From: Owenia fusiformis | Lineage: Eukaryota > Annelida > Polychaeta > Sabellida > Oweniidae | Reading direction: 5' to 3' | Assembly (NCBI GenBank): GCA_903813345.2 | Contig: CAIIXF020000007.1 | Coordinates: 1,061,730-1,125,729 of the forward strand | DNA: 64,000 nucleotides | Shown here: positions 23,930-61,866 of the stretch, piece by piece | Numbering within the stretch: the stretch's first letter is position 1 | Layout: every line of letters starts with the position of its first letter | Notes under the pieces: model-generated | Databases searched by the model: none | What the model was told of the DNA's origin: nothing | Seen by the model: only the letters and a program-made list of their open reading frames with translations | Program-made: the position numbers and the translations under genes

Positions 23930-24735
23930 CAGAGCTGTCAAGTGTCCCGCGAATGGCGGGATTATCCCGGGAATTTGACCAAAATTTGGCTTATTCGCGT
24001 GTCCCGCAATGTCCCGCAAATGACGGCTTTGACCTCCGCGAATTTTCAAAATTGTAACAATCCCCGAGGCTAAATAATTGTGATTATCTTGTGATATAAG
24101 AAGCTAAGCTTTTTGCACTTTTGAGGAGTCAAGTTTACCTAATTTGAAAAGTGCTGCCGAACTCCCAGTGCATCAGATCATCGAAGACTGTTTTTGGAAA
24201 GAGCATATAGTACACTTATAAAACTACGATTTTGATCCAAATAACACCATAGTTGGCTTCTAGCAGCATGCCGTTTGGTATCAAAATAAAGAGGAAGAGT
24301 GCAAATTTCATTTTAATTACGGAAATAGGGATGTATGTCACGATTAGTTCCAACGTTGGCCTTTTTACTACGCGTGTCACGGCCTTCGTCTCAGAACTGA
24401 ACAAATGTTAGCAAATGCGAGTTCCAATAAATGGACACTGATATCTCGAAAAGAAACCTGACTCCCTATAATTTGATGTAGAATAATCGAACCCCTATAT
24501 GAATAGGTACATTTTGATATATAACACTATGGGGGTAAATGTTTCATCGTTGGTCACGAACGCCATGAGTGCAAAGTATTCACAAGAATTTTTGAATTTC
24601 GTGTCGGATTACGGTACTCACACCTAAAGCGTGGTTTTTTGATAGTTTAATAATAGTTCTATGCGTATTGTGTGGAATTGTGTGGTGAATTGTGTTGACG
24701 TTTACTTAAGTTAAGCGCATTATATTTGATAAATT
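23930..24735. other. CCCGCGAA-rich repeat then unique sequence
   Basis: At about 23938-24060 the motif TCCCGCGAAT/TCCCGCAAAT recurs; the same motif series is found at about 30210-30490, on the far side of the 5.4-kb inverted-arm structure. The remainder shows nothing recognisable. Confidence 0.5.
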
Positions 24736-25241
24736 GAGAAATTTTACAAGTAAATTTTCTATTAATTACAATACAAACCTATTCCATGACATATGCTAAT
24801 ACCCCTAATTTGGAAAAATGGGCAAGTCCAAAAACAACAGGATAACCTGAATCCCTCTAGGTCAACTGACCTAACACCCCTTTATATGCTATATCTTCAT
24901 AATTGTACGCAGTAAAACTTAAAAATACTGCGGGGAGGCCGGGTGGGCCTATGGTCATGGAATAGGTTTGTATTGTAATTAATAGAAAATTTACTTGTAA
25001 AATTTCTCAATTACATACAATCCAACCTATTCCATGACATATGCTGAATTCAAAGTAAAGGAGGTGGGACCCCGATTAAGCCAAACGTATAATAAATATA
25101 TATACACAAGTACTTATAATAAAAAGTAAATTCATATTACCAAAAAGTACTCTGATCTCACAAACCATAGTGATCCCTAGTAGAACAGCCACCGTCATCC
25201 ATTGTAAGGCAGAGGCTGTGACACATCTGTATAACTGTTAT

Positions 25242-25603
25242 TGTCCTATCATAGTGAGCAGTCTTAGCCATCTAAGGGTAATGACCAACTCCTATGAATA
25301 GAGACTGGTTAACCAAGGATGGGCCGTTTAACCAAACGAGGCAACCTTGCAGTTCTTCAAGGGTCCAGGTCTCAAGCTAGTTGAGTTGAACCCTTCTGCA
25401 AAACAGTTCAGCTACACATCTGGGAGACTGTATGTCCTTTCACAGTGAGTATCCTTACCCATCTAAGGGTTGCGAATAACTCCTATGAATAGAACTGGTT
25501 AGCCAAGGATGGGCCATTTAACCAAACGAGGCAACCTTGTAGTTCTTCAAAGGTCCAGGTCACAAGCTGGTTGAATTGAACCCTTCTGCAAAACAGTTCC
25601 ACT
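25242..25603. repeat. ~190-bp direct duplication
   Basis: CCATCTAAGGGT, AACCAAACGAGGCAACCTTG and GAACCCTTCTGCAAAACAGT each occur twice, about 190 bp apart, in the interior of the 5.4-kb unit. Confidence 0.75.
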
Positions 25604-27399
25604 TACACAAGAACTGGATAGACAAGGAATGGCTGTGTACAAGATAAAGACAAACCAAGTCCACCCAGTGTTACTTCCAATCACCAGACAACAGTGCAAT
25701 ACTGAGTTGGTAACAAGTTGCAGAGTACTTAAAGTTGTATATAGTTCTTGAAGCTGTAGACCCACCTGCAGCTTGGATGAGATATACATGAGTTAATCCA
25801 AGCCATTGTTGTAGTTCTTGTCAGTGTAGACAAAGGCATCATCCTTTCATCCATTGGAATTCTAGGAAACTGCCAAATAAATCAACTACCATGAGTTACA
25901 GCACAGGGTCCTAAAGGAACCAGTCTTGCATACAAAGTGAGGTGGTACACACTACAGCTTGTCTTGTATCTGCTTTCAGAGTTGGATGTTAGTTGAATAA
26001 ACATCAAGTCTGGACCAGCGATGATCATAAAGCCGTTTCAGCCAACTTGTAGAATGGTTTAAGGACATAGAACAATACCACTACACATCTGCTAAGTGCT
26101 TCTTCTTTTGGATCCATAACAAAGTTACATGGAGCAAGACACCTCCGTAGACCCAGCCAGTCGAGGTTGGTACAGTCACCAGATAACTACAAGGATAAGT
26201 CAAACCATCTTCTTTGTAGTACCAATTAGTATTCATCATAGAACAGATCAACCATTACTGCTGACCTGGGCAAGAAGAGACATCTTCCATCTGGCCAAAA
26301 CAAGTTGTTCAATGGACAAACTAGTGCATCTAGACAGTCTATCCATCTGTATAAAACTGTAACACAGCTACCCTAGTAGACACAGTGGCACATCAAGCAC
26401 AAAGTAGAACAGCATACAGGTCCATACTTATCTATGAAGGATTAGTATGGAGATGAATCTAAAGGTGGTTGGAAACAAGCTTGCATTTGATGGTAAACTT
26501 GTAAGACATCTTTAAGAAGGTGAGGATATCACTGATATGATTGTCTATAGTGGCCATAGCATAACAGAAAGTATTCTACTGCCATCAAAGCACTGCTAAG
26601 TTTTGTTCCCACGAAGAGCTTGGCTTGGAATGCAACCTTCAATTGTTGTATTCGGCATTGTAGTTGAAAACTATTGGATTGTGGTTAGAACATCCATCTG
26701 TCCAGGTTGTAAACAGCAAACATCATAGCTAGTGCTGCAATTTTGACAGAATACTGCAGAAGAATTCAGAACCTCACTGGATCAACAAAATTCTTGGCCT
26801 GGAACCAAAAACTTTTAAATGTTCTTTTTTTTTTTTTCACAGGCTTGCAAAAGGCAGACTAGTGGTATCTTCAATGGATAGTACATCTATCTGTCTATAA
26901 GAGTACATGTATAACAGCATTGAACGTAGATGCTGCTACAAAAGGAAGCACTACTAGTATAGTATGAGAGTATAGTAGTGCTAGATCCACCAAAATCTGT
27001 GTCCAAAAACGTAACCTTTAAATTCATCCAGGTTTGTAGTTGGCATCACTGGTTGACAAGAATAGTCCGCTTTTCTCCCGGGTCTGTCTAAAGCTACCAA
27101 GAGCATACATCATGGATGTAGGTGTATAGGAACACTACTGCAGTATGTAGTAAGGTAGTTCTGGATCCACAAAGTTCTTGACTTGGAGCATAACCTTTGT
27201 AGATCAAACTTGGCTTGGAGTTGAAACTCTAGTATCAACAGCATAAACATCAGGCCCGCATGGTCATCGAAGTACTACTGCATGTGTCTACCAGTCAAAT
27301 GTTGGATCCATACAACGCTTGGTCCAAGAACATTACTTTTCAGTAGTCTTAAGCCAAACTTGCAGTTGCTCAAGGGAAAAAACTATATCATAAAAAACA

Positions 27400-27915
27400 T
27401 GATAAGTTTATCCAATTGGTTAAAACTTCCAGCCTTTTACTAGTTAAATAGTAGTATTAGTACTATGAACATGAACTAGTAATAATATAAAACCAAAAGA
27501 AGTCTGGACTGAAGTGAAACCTTAAAGCAATCCAGGCCCAAAAAGCCCAAGATTAATTCCACAAATAAGGTGACTTGTAGTTTCTCAATGGAAAAAACAA
27601 TATCATAAAACATGATTAGTTTATCCAATTGGTTAAATCTACCAGCCTGTTCTAGTTAAGTAGAAGTATACGTACTATGAACATGAACTAGTAATAAAAT
27701 AAGACCAAAAGGAGTCTGGAACTGGAGTGATACCTGAAGGCAATCCAGGCCCAAAGACCACAAAGATTGGTCAGTTTATCCAAGTGGTTAAAACTACCAG
27801 CATTTTACTAGTTAAATAGTAGTATTAGTACTATGAACATGAACTAGTAAAAAATATAAGACCAAATGAAGTCTGGAACTGGAGTGAAACCGTAAAGCAA
27901 TCCAGGCCCGAAAAC
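27400..27915. repeat. Three-copy tandem segment (~190 bp)
   Basis: The series GTTTATCCAA-TGGTTAAA, CTAGTTAA-TAG-AGTA, CTATGAACATGAACTAGTAA and GAAGTCTGGA occurs three times, starting near 27408, 27618 and 27775, in the interior of the 5.4-kb unit. Confidence 0.7.
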
Positions 27916-30199
27916 CACAAAGGCAACTTTCACAATCAAAGGGATGTGTTTTCAATATTAGATGAAAACCACCTTGTTTGAAAATAATAACCAATCCACG
28001 AATGAATAAGTACTATGGTTATGAATAAAAACGAAAATGAAAGAAAACAGGCTCCAGATAATAAAAATGAGAGCCCATCACTTAGAAGCATGTTTAAACA
28101 CAAGATTCATGGTATAAAGAACCTGAACCGATGTGTAGAATCCTCTCTTCTACTGTTGATTGAATAATATAAAAATATATTTCAATCAATAAACTCATGA
28201 TCTTATCAATTTAAGACAAGATTCAAACATGTGTGAAGGTACACCGCTTATAAAGAAACATATAGTTACTTAGAAAATATGCATGAAACCAATCAATACC
28301 AGAAAAGGAGTGATTGATAAGTAGCTGTTCAAGAGTATGAAGCATATTTTAAGGTGAGCCACTCCTTAAAAAACTGTCGTTAGGGTAAAACTAACCAAAA
28401 GATTCTAAGACACAGAGTGGACCTGAGATATGTAGATAAACAATAATGTAGATCTCCATAAAGAGACACAAAAGTACAAACAAACAAACAAACAAAAACT
28501 TAGTAAAAATTATCCTTGTAAAATTAAAAATAATGAAACAAGATTTGAAAACCAAGATATCCAAAATGATTGTAGAACAAACATCCTATGCCCTGGTATA
28601 AATAAAGAATGAATACGTTGTGACCAGAAGGCATTAATGAGCCATTCAATGTATCTTAAAGTAAGGCTTCTGTAAACTAACTAATTTTACACGAATGTAA
28701 AATTAGACCTAAAAATAGTTGATGAATAAGAAATACAAAAGTAAAAGCTGAGTGTATCTGTAAGCAGAAAACAAACAGAACATAGAAAACAAGTGATGTG
28801 AAGAGTAGCAAGTGAATGAAACGTTCACATCTCTTAAAATGTCAAAAAACTAATATTTTAAATTAATTGACTGCTAAACCACACAATTCCATAAAGTGCT
28901 GGAACCAAGAACCCTACAAAGGGTGTAAAGTGATTGTGAATAAAGATGAGAATTAACTACATCTATGAACAATGCAGATTCAATCCAACTGAAAAATATG
29001 TTATCTAGTCAAGCTAGTTACTAAACTAGAAACAAAGTTGAGACTAATTCCCGAGTAATAAAAAGTAAGACAAAGAAACAAGAAAGATCAGCAAAAAGAT
29101 CTTTCAATATTAATAATTTACACTCATCAATAAGTAGAGTTCTTAGAAAAACTCCACCTATTCATAATCCCTGAACACAACATTTCAAAAAAAGAAAACA
29201 CTGTTCAGTGGATAAGCACAGCTTGAATGTAATGATTACTGAGTGAAAAACTAAGGAATAGTCATTCAAAACAATGAACTCCAACAAAGCTACTGTAGGT
29301 GCATGAATAAGGGGAATAACCTTATGAACCTAGAAGGCCATCATTACACAATAGTATAGTCATGAACTCGAAGGATTAGAACCCTAGGGCTAGTAAAAAT
29401 ATACTAGTATAGGGTTAAAGAGTAAAGGTCCCTTATAGAAAGGTTCAAGGTATGAGTGAAAAACCTTTACAAAAAAGATAATACAAGCCAGGGGTCAAAT
29501 AAAGTTCAACTGGGTCTGAACTTATTGTCCCAAAGACAAGCTAGGCTAACCTAAAGTTGACTGTTAGCTAAGCGTGTAGCTTGAAAATAAAATCCATGGA
29601 AGGATTACCTAAAAACTGACCTGTTTCTAGTGTTAGAAGTACACTAAAATACAACCACAAATGAGCTCACTGCACTGAAGAATGACTTGTGACTCTGTCC
29701 AAGTACCTTCTGCTGCTGAGGAGGCCCTGCTGAGGTATAGTCTTGAAGATCTACCATGGGATGGTGGGCACCAACTCCCTCAGTAAACTGCTACTCAAGT
29801 TGTGCATGCTTCTAATAAGCACCTTGCTGTCATCTGTGCCAGTTCAGATTGTAGATTTTCCGACTTCTGTAGACTATCACGTTGACTAGGTTCCCGTAAC
29901 AAGCTGGTAACCCCTAGTCCTGCATATATCTGCCATCAATTTACCAATTATCTAAGAAACTTCTAGCAGATAGAGTAAAAAACTGGACTCTAAAATTTTT
30001 CCACTTTTCCATACATAGGCAAGTACAATTATGAAGATATAGCATATAAAGGGGTGTTAGGTCAGTTGACCTAGAGGGATTCAGGTTATCCTGTTGTTTT
30101 TGGACTTGCCCATTTTTCCAAATTAGGGGTATTAGCATATGTCATGGAATAGGTTGGATTGTATGTAATCAGTATCTGAAAGTTTGATTCAAGAGTACT

Positions 30200-30500
30200 T
30201 TTACATTAAAAATCCCTTGAAAATCCCGCGAATTTAGGGCACTTTGTCTAAAAAAATTATCCCTCTATGAAGTCTTTGGTGGTTACCCTGTTAACTGTCC
30301 TGCAAGTAGCGTGTTCGTCCCTCGAATAGTCCTGCGAAATTGATCAAAATTTGACCTTTTAGCGCAATCACGCAAATCCCTTAAATGTCCCGCGAAATCC
30401 CGCGAATTAAGGTGGATGTCCAGCAAAATCCCGCGAATTTTTGGCAATGGGTCTAAAAAATCTGTCCTGCGAGAAAATCTTTGGGGGTTGACAGTACTGG
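30200..30500. repeat. CCCGCGAATT-rich repeat
   Basis: Repeated AATCCCGCGAATT / TCCCGCGAAA motifs, matching the shorter stretch at 23938-24060 before the inverted-arm unit. Confidence 0.6.
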
Positions 30501-30869
30501 TAGTTACATTGGAGTTTGTTTACTACCATTTGGAAGGCACGTGAGGGTCCCATCCATCAGGTAACACTTATATGTCGAAGTTAAGTTCTTGCCTTTTTAA
30601 CACTGTAACAAGGAGTAGGTATGAAATATTTCAAAGAAAATGCGTGACATATACGATATCTGCGTAAAAAGTTCGATCGAAATGCGTTGTTTCTTTTTTA
30701 AGCATTCGGTTTTGTGGTGTATCGGAGATTCTTCAGGTAGGGGGTTCAGTCACTTCTGGGTTTAGTCCGGACAACCTCAAAATTATGCAATTACAGCTAT
30801 TATATGCCAACTTACTATGTCATGTGTTATTATTTCAATATAGATGCACTTGTCACCTATGATTCTATG

Positions 30870-31740
30870 TTTATTTACTTCATTTTTTTAATTTTGGCAA
30901 TTTTATGACAGAAAAACCATCAAAATATGTAAAAATAAGCATATTTCTGCATATTTACTCATCCAAGATGGTGGCCAGAAATTTTGAATGTCACACCATT
31001 TTTCCAACTCAAACCCTCCATTGATTATGAAATATGAAATTCAGAAATCTTAACAACCAAGTTGTTGTATCTAATAGTTTACACTCTGGGTGTCACAAAA
31101 TGATTTTACAGCTGACATCAATAGATATTCCCGATTGAAGTGAAGACATTTTGTTCTAAAAATCCTCATATTTTGGACTTATTTTCTCCCAGATGTCCGG
31201 ATACTCTTGTAAAACAATGAAGATTCATTTTTGCAATAACTTTGCAACCATTAGTTCAATTTTAAATCCGCAAAGAGCACTATAATCCTGAATTTCACCT
31301 CTTCAATATTATCATTATTGCAAGTTATATAGAAGTAAACCAATGACCCGTACTCCTTAAACAAAATTGGTAAATCTATGCATATAATTTCTGCATATTT
31401 TCTTATCCAAGATGGCAGCCAGAAATTTTGCATGTCACACTAATTTTCCAACTCAAATCCTCCTTTGACTATGACATATGAAATTCAGAAACCTTAACAA
31501 GTCAACTTGTTGTATCTAATAGTTTACACTCTGGGTGTCACAAAATGATTTTATAGCTTCAAACCATAGATATTCCACACTGAAGTGAAGGCATTTTTAT
31601 AGAAATTCTCAAATTTGGACTTATTCAAAGTTTACTGTCTCCCAGATGTCCGGAGATTTTCAGGAAACATCAAGATGAATTTCCACTGTAACTTCGCAAC
31701 CATTAGTCCGATTTTAAATATGTAAAAAGCATTGTGATCC
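30870..31740. repeat. ~430-bp tandem duplication
   Basis: TCCAAGATGG-GGCCAGAAATTTTG, GTTTACACTCTGGGTGTCAC and CTCCCAGATGTCCGGA each occur twice, about 430 bp apart, with moderate divergence. No coding content is evident. Confidence 0.75.
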
Positions 31741-33119
31741 TGAATTTTCCTTCTATAATATTATAACTTTAACAAGAGAGTTCTATGGAAGCATCAAAAT
31801 GACCTGAACCCTACTTCAGGAATATTTTTGCTGAACAATGATCAGGTAAAATGCGTATTTGCGTGACATATTCTGTCATGCAAAACAAACTGGCGTGACT
31901 TCAAATTTCACAGCAAATGCGTGACAAATACGCAAATTGCGGGACAGTTGGACGGCCTGTGATAATGGACTCACAAGTTCGTAATTTTTCATTCTAAGAA
32001 ATCCCAATTGACGATTTCAGAGCTGACTCCTATCAGCTCAATAGAGTAGCACAAATCCATAGTAAGTTGTTAATTTGAAAGCAACAGTTGTAAAGAAAAT
32101 ATGAACGAAACGGAAAAGTGTAAAAAACTGGAAAAAATAAAAAATATGATCTAAAGTGGAACGATTTCGCGTAAATATCGGGCATCGCAGCTTTAAATGA
32201 GACAATATAAGTGGGGAAAAATAAGTCCCTGTCGTACTGCAAGTATATTTAATACATACTAATCTGAAATATAGTAAAATTTAACAAAATAGTTCAAAAA
32301 TTTTGGAAGTGCTCACCTTGAAAACCGGAAGCTGGAAACTGTCGACTGCGCATGTGTGAAATGCTGCATTTGATCATTCACGAAATTTGAGATAAGAGGT
32401 GGATAAAATTGGGGACCAGTGTATATAGATGAAAGGTTGTCCTTCTTGATTTCTGGGGTGTTTTCATATCTTGAATTAAATTGGGGGGATAAATGTCTCT
32501 GAGTGAAAAAATGATGATTCTGAGTTATAGAAAATGAACACTTAATCCATTTTGATCCTAGGTGAAGTCCTTATTGCATGGATATCACACATAAGTTTTG
32601 GAGTTAGACTTCTCCAAGTACCTTTTAAAAAAGACAAGTATCATCTCGTATCATGTCTTAAGACACATTAATTCCCCGACCGCCCTCCATTCAGTCCCCC
32701 CCCTTCATTCAATCTTAATTATTTTCTATTATTTTTATATTACATATGGACAGTCACTTATAAACTCCCATAGGGATTTTCCTGATTTCCTCTAAAAAAA
32801 GTTCACTATCCTTGTGCCATTGAAAGTCATCAAATGCAATATTTTGTTGTGATGTTATTCAATGTGCGTTAGATCATTTGGCATATTGGGGTGTGGTAGT
32901 GCTTTCAGAATTTTTTTATTCTACACTGTGTTTATACTGTGTTATTCTCCTTCGCCTTTACCTTTTTGGCATATGTGCTAAGATTTTGCTTACCCTCTGT
33001 AAAGAAAAAAGGTGCATAATCCTTTACCAATCATATCTTTTTTATTTTTAGTTATTATCATTCCAAACTTTCAGAGAAGTTAGAAAGGATTGAATATAAC
33101 AACTCCCGAAATCCTATAT
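31741..33119. other. Intergenic sequence, nothing recognised
   Basis: A GCGTGACAAATACGCAAATT stretch near 31850-31950 is locally GC-rich, but no gene or element could be assigned. Confidence 0.3.
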
Positions 33120-33667
33120 ATATGCTTTTGAAAAAAATTGGTCAATTTGAAGCAAGATGAAAACAGACCTTTTCACCTTGAGAATGTCATTGAAGATCAA
33201 ATATTTTTTACCTTAAGAATGTCATTCAAGGTCAAATCTATAATCAGATTTGAACTTTTGAAAACTTGTAGTTGATTTTGAAAAAAAAATTGGTCAATTT
33301 GAAGCAAGTTGAAAAAGACCTTTTTGAATTTTTTGACCTTGAGAAGGTCATTGAAGGTCAAATCTCAAATCTAAAGTCAGATTTGAACTTCTGATAACTT
33401 GTAGATGATTCTGAAAAAAATTGTCAATTTGAAGCAAGTTGAAAAAATACCTTTTGATCTTTAGGTCATTGAAGGTCAAATCCCAAATATAGTCAGATTT
33501 GAACTTCTAATAACATGTAGATGATTTTGAAAAAAATTGAAGTCAGTCTAAACAGTATTTGTTATTGAAGTTGTAAGAATTTGTTACAGATGACGATCGC
33601 CAACCGCCATCCGCTGTAAAAACGGAGACCATAACAATATGTCACAACTTTTTGGTGGTGACATAAA
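33120..33667 (+). repeat. Dispersed GGTCATTGAAGGTC repeat, copy 3
   Basis: Same motif series and same 3' end (TTTTGGTGGTGACATAA) as the copies ending at 13212 and 18312. Confidence 0.75.
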
Positions 33668-34382
33668 AACAATGAATTGAATTTATCCTTTAAAACACAA
33701 CATATCATTCATAAGTTTCTTATGAGTGTACAAAATTTATTTCACTGCCAATAATTGCTTTACCAGTTCACAAAGACAAATTTTATTGTTGTAAAATACA
33801 GGCCGATATTTACTCTGTCCTGTGTGTATAACTAAGCAATCCCAGACTCGGAAATAACATCTCACATTTTATTTATGTTGGTCCTTTCAGGTTTTCCACA
33901 TCACACTTAAATCCATTTCACAAAATGGTCATGGAATTTTGAAGTATGATATCGGTATACCTTGAGTATATGCAGAATGAAATCCTGTTCTTATTTTCCT
34001 GTTGTGTTGTACTTTTTGGTAAAAGTCACATTCATGATCTAAACTATACAGTTTTACACATATGCAATGTATAGATTCCATGAATACTTTTGAAACCGCA
34101 CAATCTACAATAAAGTGCCAATAAAAATATTCATAAAAAGATGGGAAACAGTCCAATTTCCATTTATCTAAAGATTCCACTTGCATGATGTTAAGGATGT
34201 AAACTTTCCAATGGTGTATCAAAATATTCCCTACACTAAAATTGCCATAATTCAAATAAAAATATAAGACAATCGATTTCTTGTCAGAGACAATCATTTC
34301 TTGTAAGGGTAATGAGTGTTGTAAATTGTCACTGTGTCTGTCTACATGTTCTATGGAGATGTACTTGTGTACATTTGTCATT

Positions 34383-60227
<25,845 letters not shown>

Positions 60228-60345
60228 ATTTGAAATCTCGCAAAATCTCGTTGAGGGAAAAAATCACGTGATCTAAAAATGGAGGACAAATTTTTTTTTT
60301 CAGAATTTGTTTAGATCCAGATTTTATTGATATCGACAGAATGGT
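60228..60345. promoter_or_regulatory. Putative bidirectional promoter between SMU1 and the LRR gene
   Basis: SMU1 starts at 60227 on the minus strand. The region holds a palindromic E-box ATCACGTGAT at 60263-60272 and no TATA box. On the plus strand a possible non-coding first exon ends at ATG|GTGAGT (donor at 60344), which could belong to the LRR gene whose coding exon lies at 61867. The shared promoter is inferred from head-to-head order only. Confidence 0.35.
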
Positions 60346-60766
60346 GAGTTTAATTATTTGTTTTGTCAAGTTTTATTTCACGAGACAATGCTAAGATTAC
60401 AATTACATCATTGATAGGTCTGAAACAAGGCCAGTTTTTCTTCTTTATCCAATTATCCTAAATCAGTTCACTCTGTAAGGTTATTGTGTCACTGACTTTC
60501 AAGTTTCAGTCAGTTGCATGGCCCAACCGTTACAGTGTTATTAGGTTTCGCAAGGATCCTGGCGCCCTCTACATGCTATCGGTCATGACAGGCCAAGCAA
60601 TATAATATAACATTGTCACTGTTTTATCAGGCTTTCACGATAACACTACCGTGGTCATGGCAGGATCCCTGCGCAAATTAAAAACACTTGGTGACGGTTG
60701 TGCCAGGCATAAGTCTTGCTACAGATAGGGTCTCGTTTCAGATTGATTATCACCTCATACGCTTCA

Positions 60767-61140
60767 AAGGCAAGCAGTTAAACCTGAAATATATAAGAAA
60801 TCTAAATAATATTGTGCAATAATACATGTATATAGAAAAATATATTCATATTGCACACGAATTGACATTTGTATATGTTGGATTGCTTGTAAATTGGCTC
60901 ATAAAGTCTGTAACCTCTTATATTTTGATGCTTCTCTACCATGTTAATTCTCAAAAAAATAACATGGCGGACAGACCTCAAATTACAAGAGGTCACAGGC
61001 TTATTGCACTAAGCACTAAATAATCTGAAATATATACAAATGTCATTCGTGTGCAATATGAATATATTTTTCTATATATAATGGCACAATGGTCTATAGA
61101 TTTCTTATTTTTCAGGTTCAACTGCTTGCCTTTGAAGGAG
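60767..61140. repeat. Foldback element, ~140-bp inverted arms
   Basis: The left arm begins CTTCAAAGGCAAGCAGTTAA and contains AATATATTCATATTGCACAC; the right arm is its inverse, ending near TTGCCTTTGAAGGAG. The loop contains AACATGGCGGACAG. It lies in the presumed first intron of the LRR gene. Confidence 0.85.
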
Positions 61141-61866
61141 TGTAACAGACTGTAGTCAAAGACAAAGACTTGCTTAAATCAAACTGCAATTACTGTGTCA
61201 AAGTACATGTAAGCATTAGGTATACAGCTGGAAAATCATTTGGGAAAAATTGTAATACATGTACCTGCATGTTATTTTCTGGTAAGAAATTAAGTATGAA
61301 GACAAGTGTTAATTTCCTTGCTTTTTTCAGGAAAGTATCATTACATTGTCTTCTTATAGGAAATCTGGTAAGATGTCTATGGGAACTCCAGGAAATTCTG
61401 ATATTTCACCTTTCTATTTTTCCAAATTTTCTTTTAAAGTTTGGACAACTTAGGAGCTACCATTTACCTATTTCCAGGTTTACTAAAAGTAAGACAATGT
61501 ATCAAGATACAAACCTAATATGTTTTATAACAATTAACATGTTCATGTTATTTAAAATGAGGAGGGGGGCATACTTCTAGTCTGAAAAAGATTTCTGCAC
61601 TTGCTTATATTAAGGCCACTATAAGGCTGCTAGGCCCTAGCCCCACCCCCCAGATCTACCACTGTGAAACTCCCTTGATAACAAAAGACCAAATGTTTAC
61701 TGCACATAAAACTGATTAATTTGTCAGTTACCAAAGCTTTGTATATAGTATATGAATGCATGTATGAATGGTCCTTTAACTGCTTATTTTTATTTTTAGG
61801 TTTGATTGACATGCAGAAAAAGTTATTTAGACCATAGATACAGTTCTTTGGCTTTACAAGTGAGAG

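Larger units (their letters stand above)
24736..30169. mobile_element. 5.4-kb non-coding unit with ~130-bp inverted arms
   Basis: About 130 bp at 24778-24908 (containing CCTATTCCATGACATATGCT and GGTCAACTGACCTAACACCC) recurs inverted at 30023-30153 with very few differences. Two further copies of only the outer terminus lie at about 24950-24978 (inverted) and 25013-25040 (direct). Sequence just outside the first arm (GAGAAATTTTACAAGTAAAT) is inverted beyond the second terminus, at about 24980-25012. This suggests a small element (24736-25013) abutting or nested with a large one (25013-30169). The interior has no coding frame of note. It contains a roughly 190-bp direct duplication (about 25245-25415 and 25435-25603), three copies of a segment with CATGAACTAGTAA (about 27405-27915), and a purine-rich stretch at 28000-29600. 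No target duplication was identified; the class is unknown. Confidence 0.6.

Noticed and set aside
24736-30169. LTR retrotransposon
   Set aside because: The terminal repeats are inverted, not direct, and no gag-pol coding sequence is visible.
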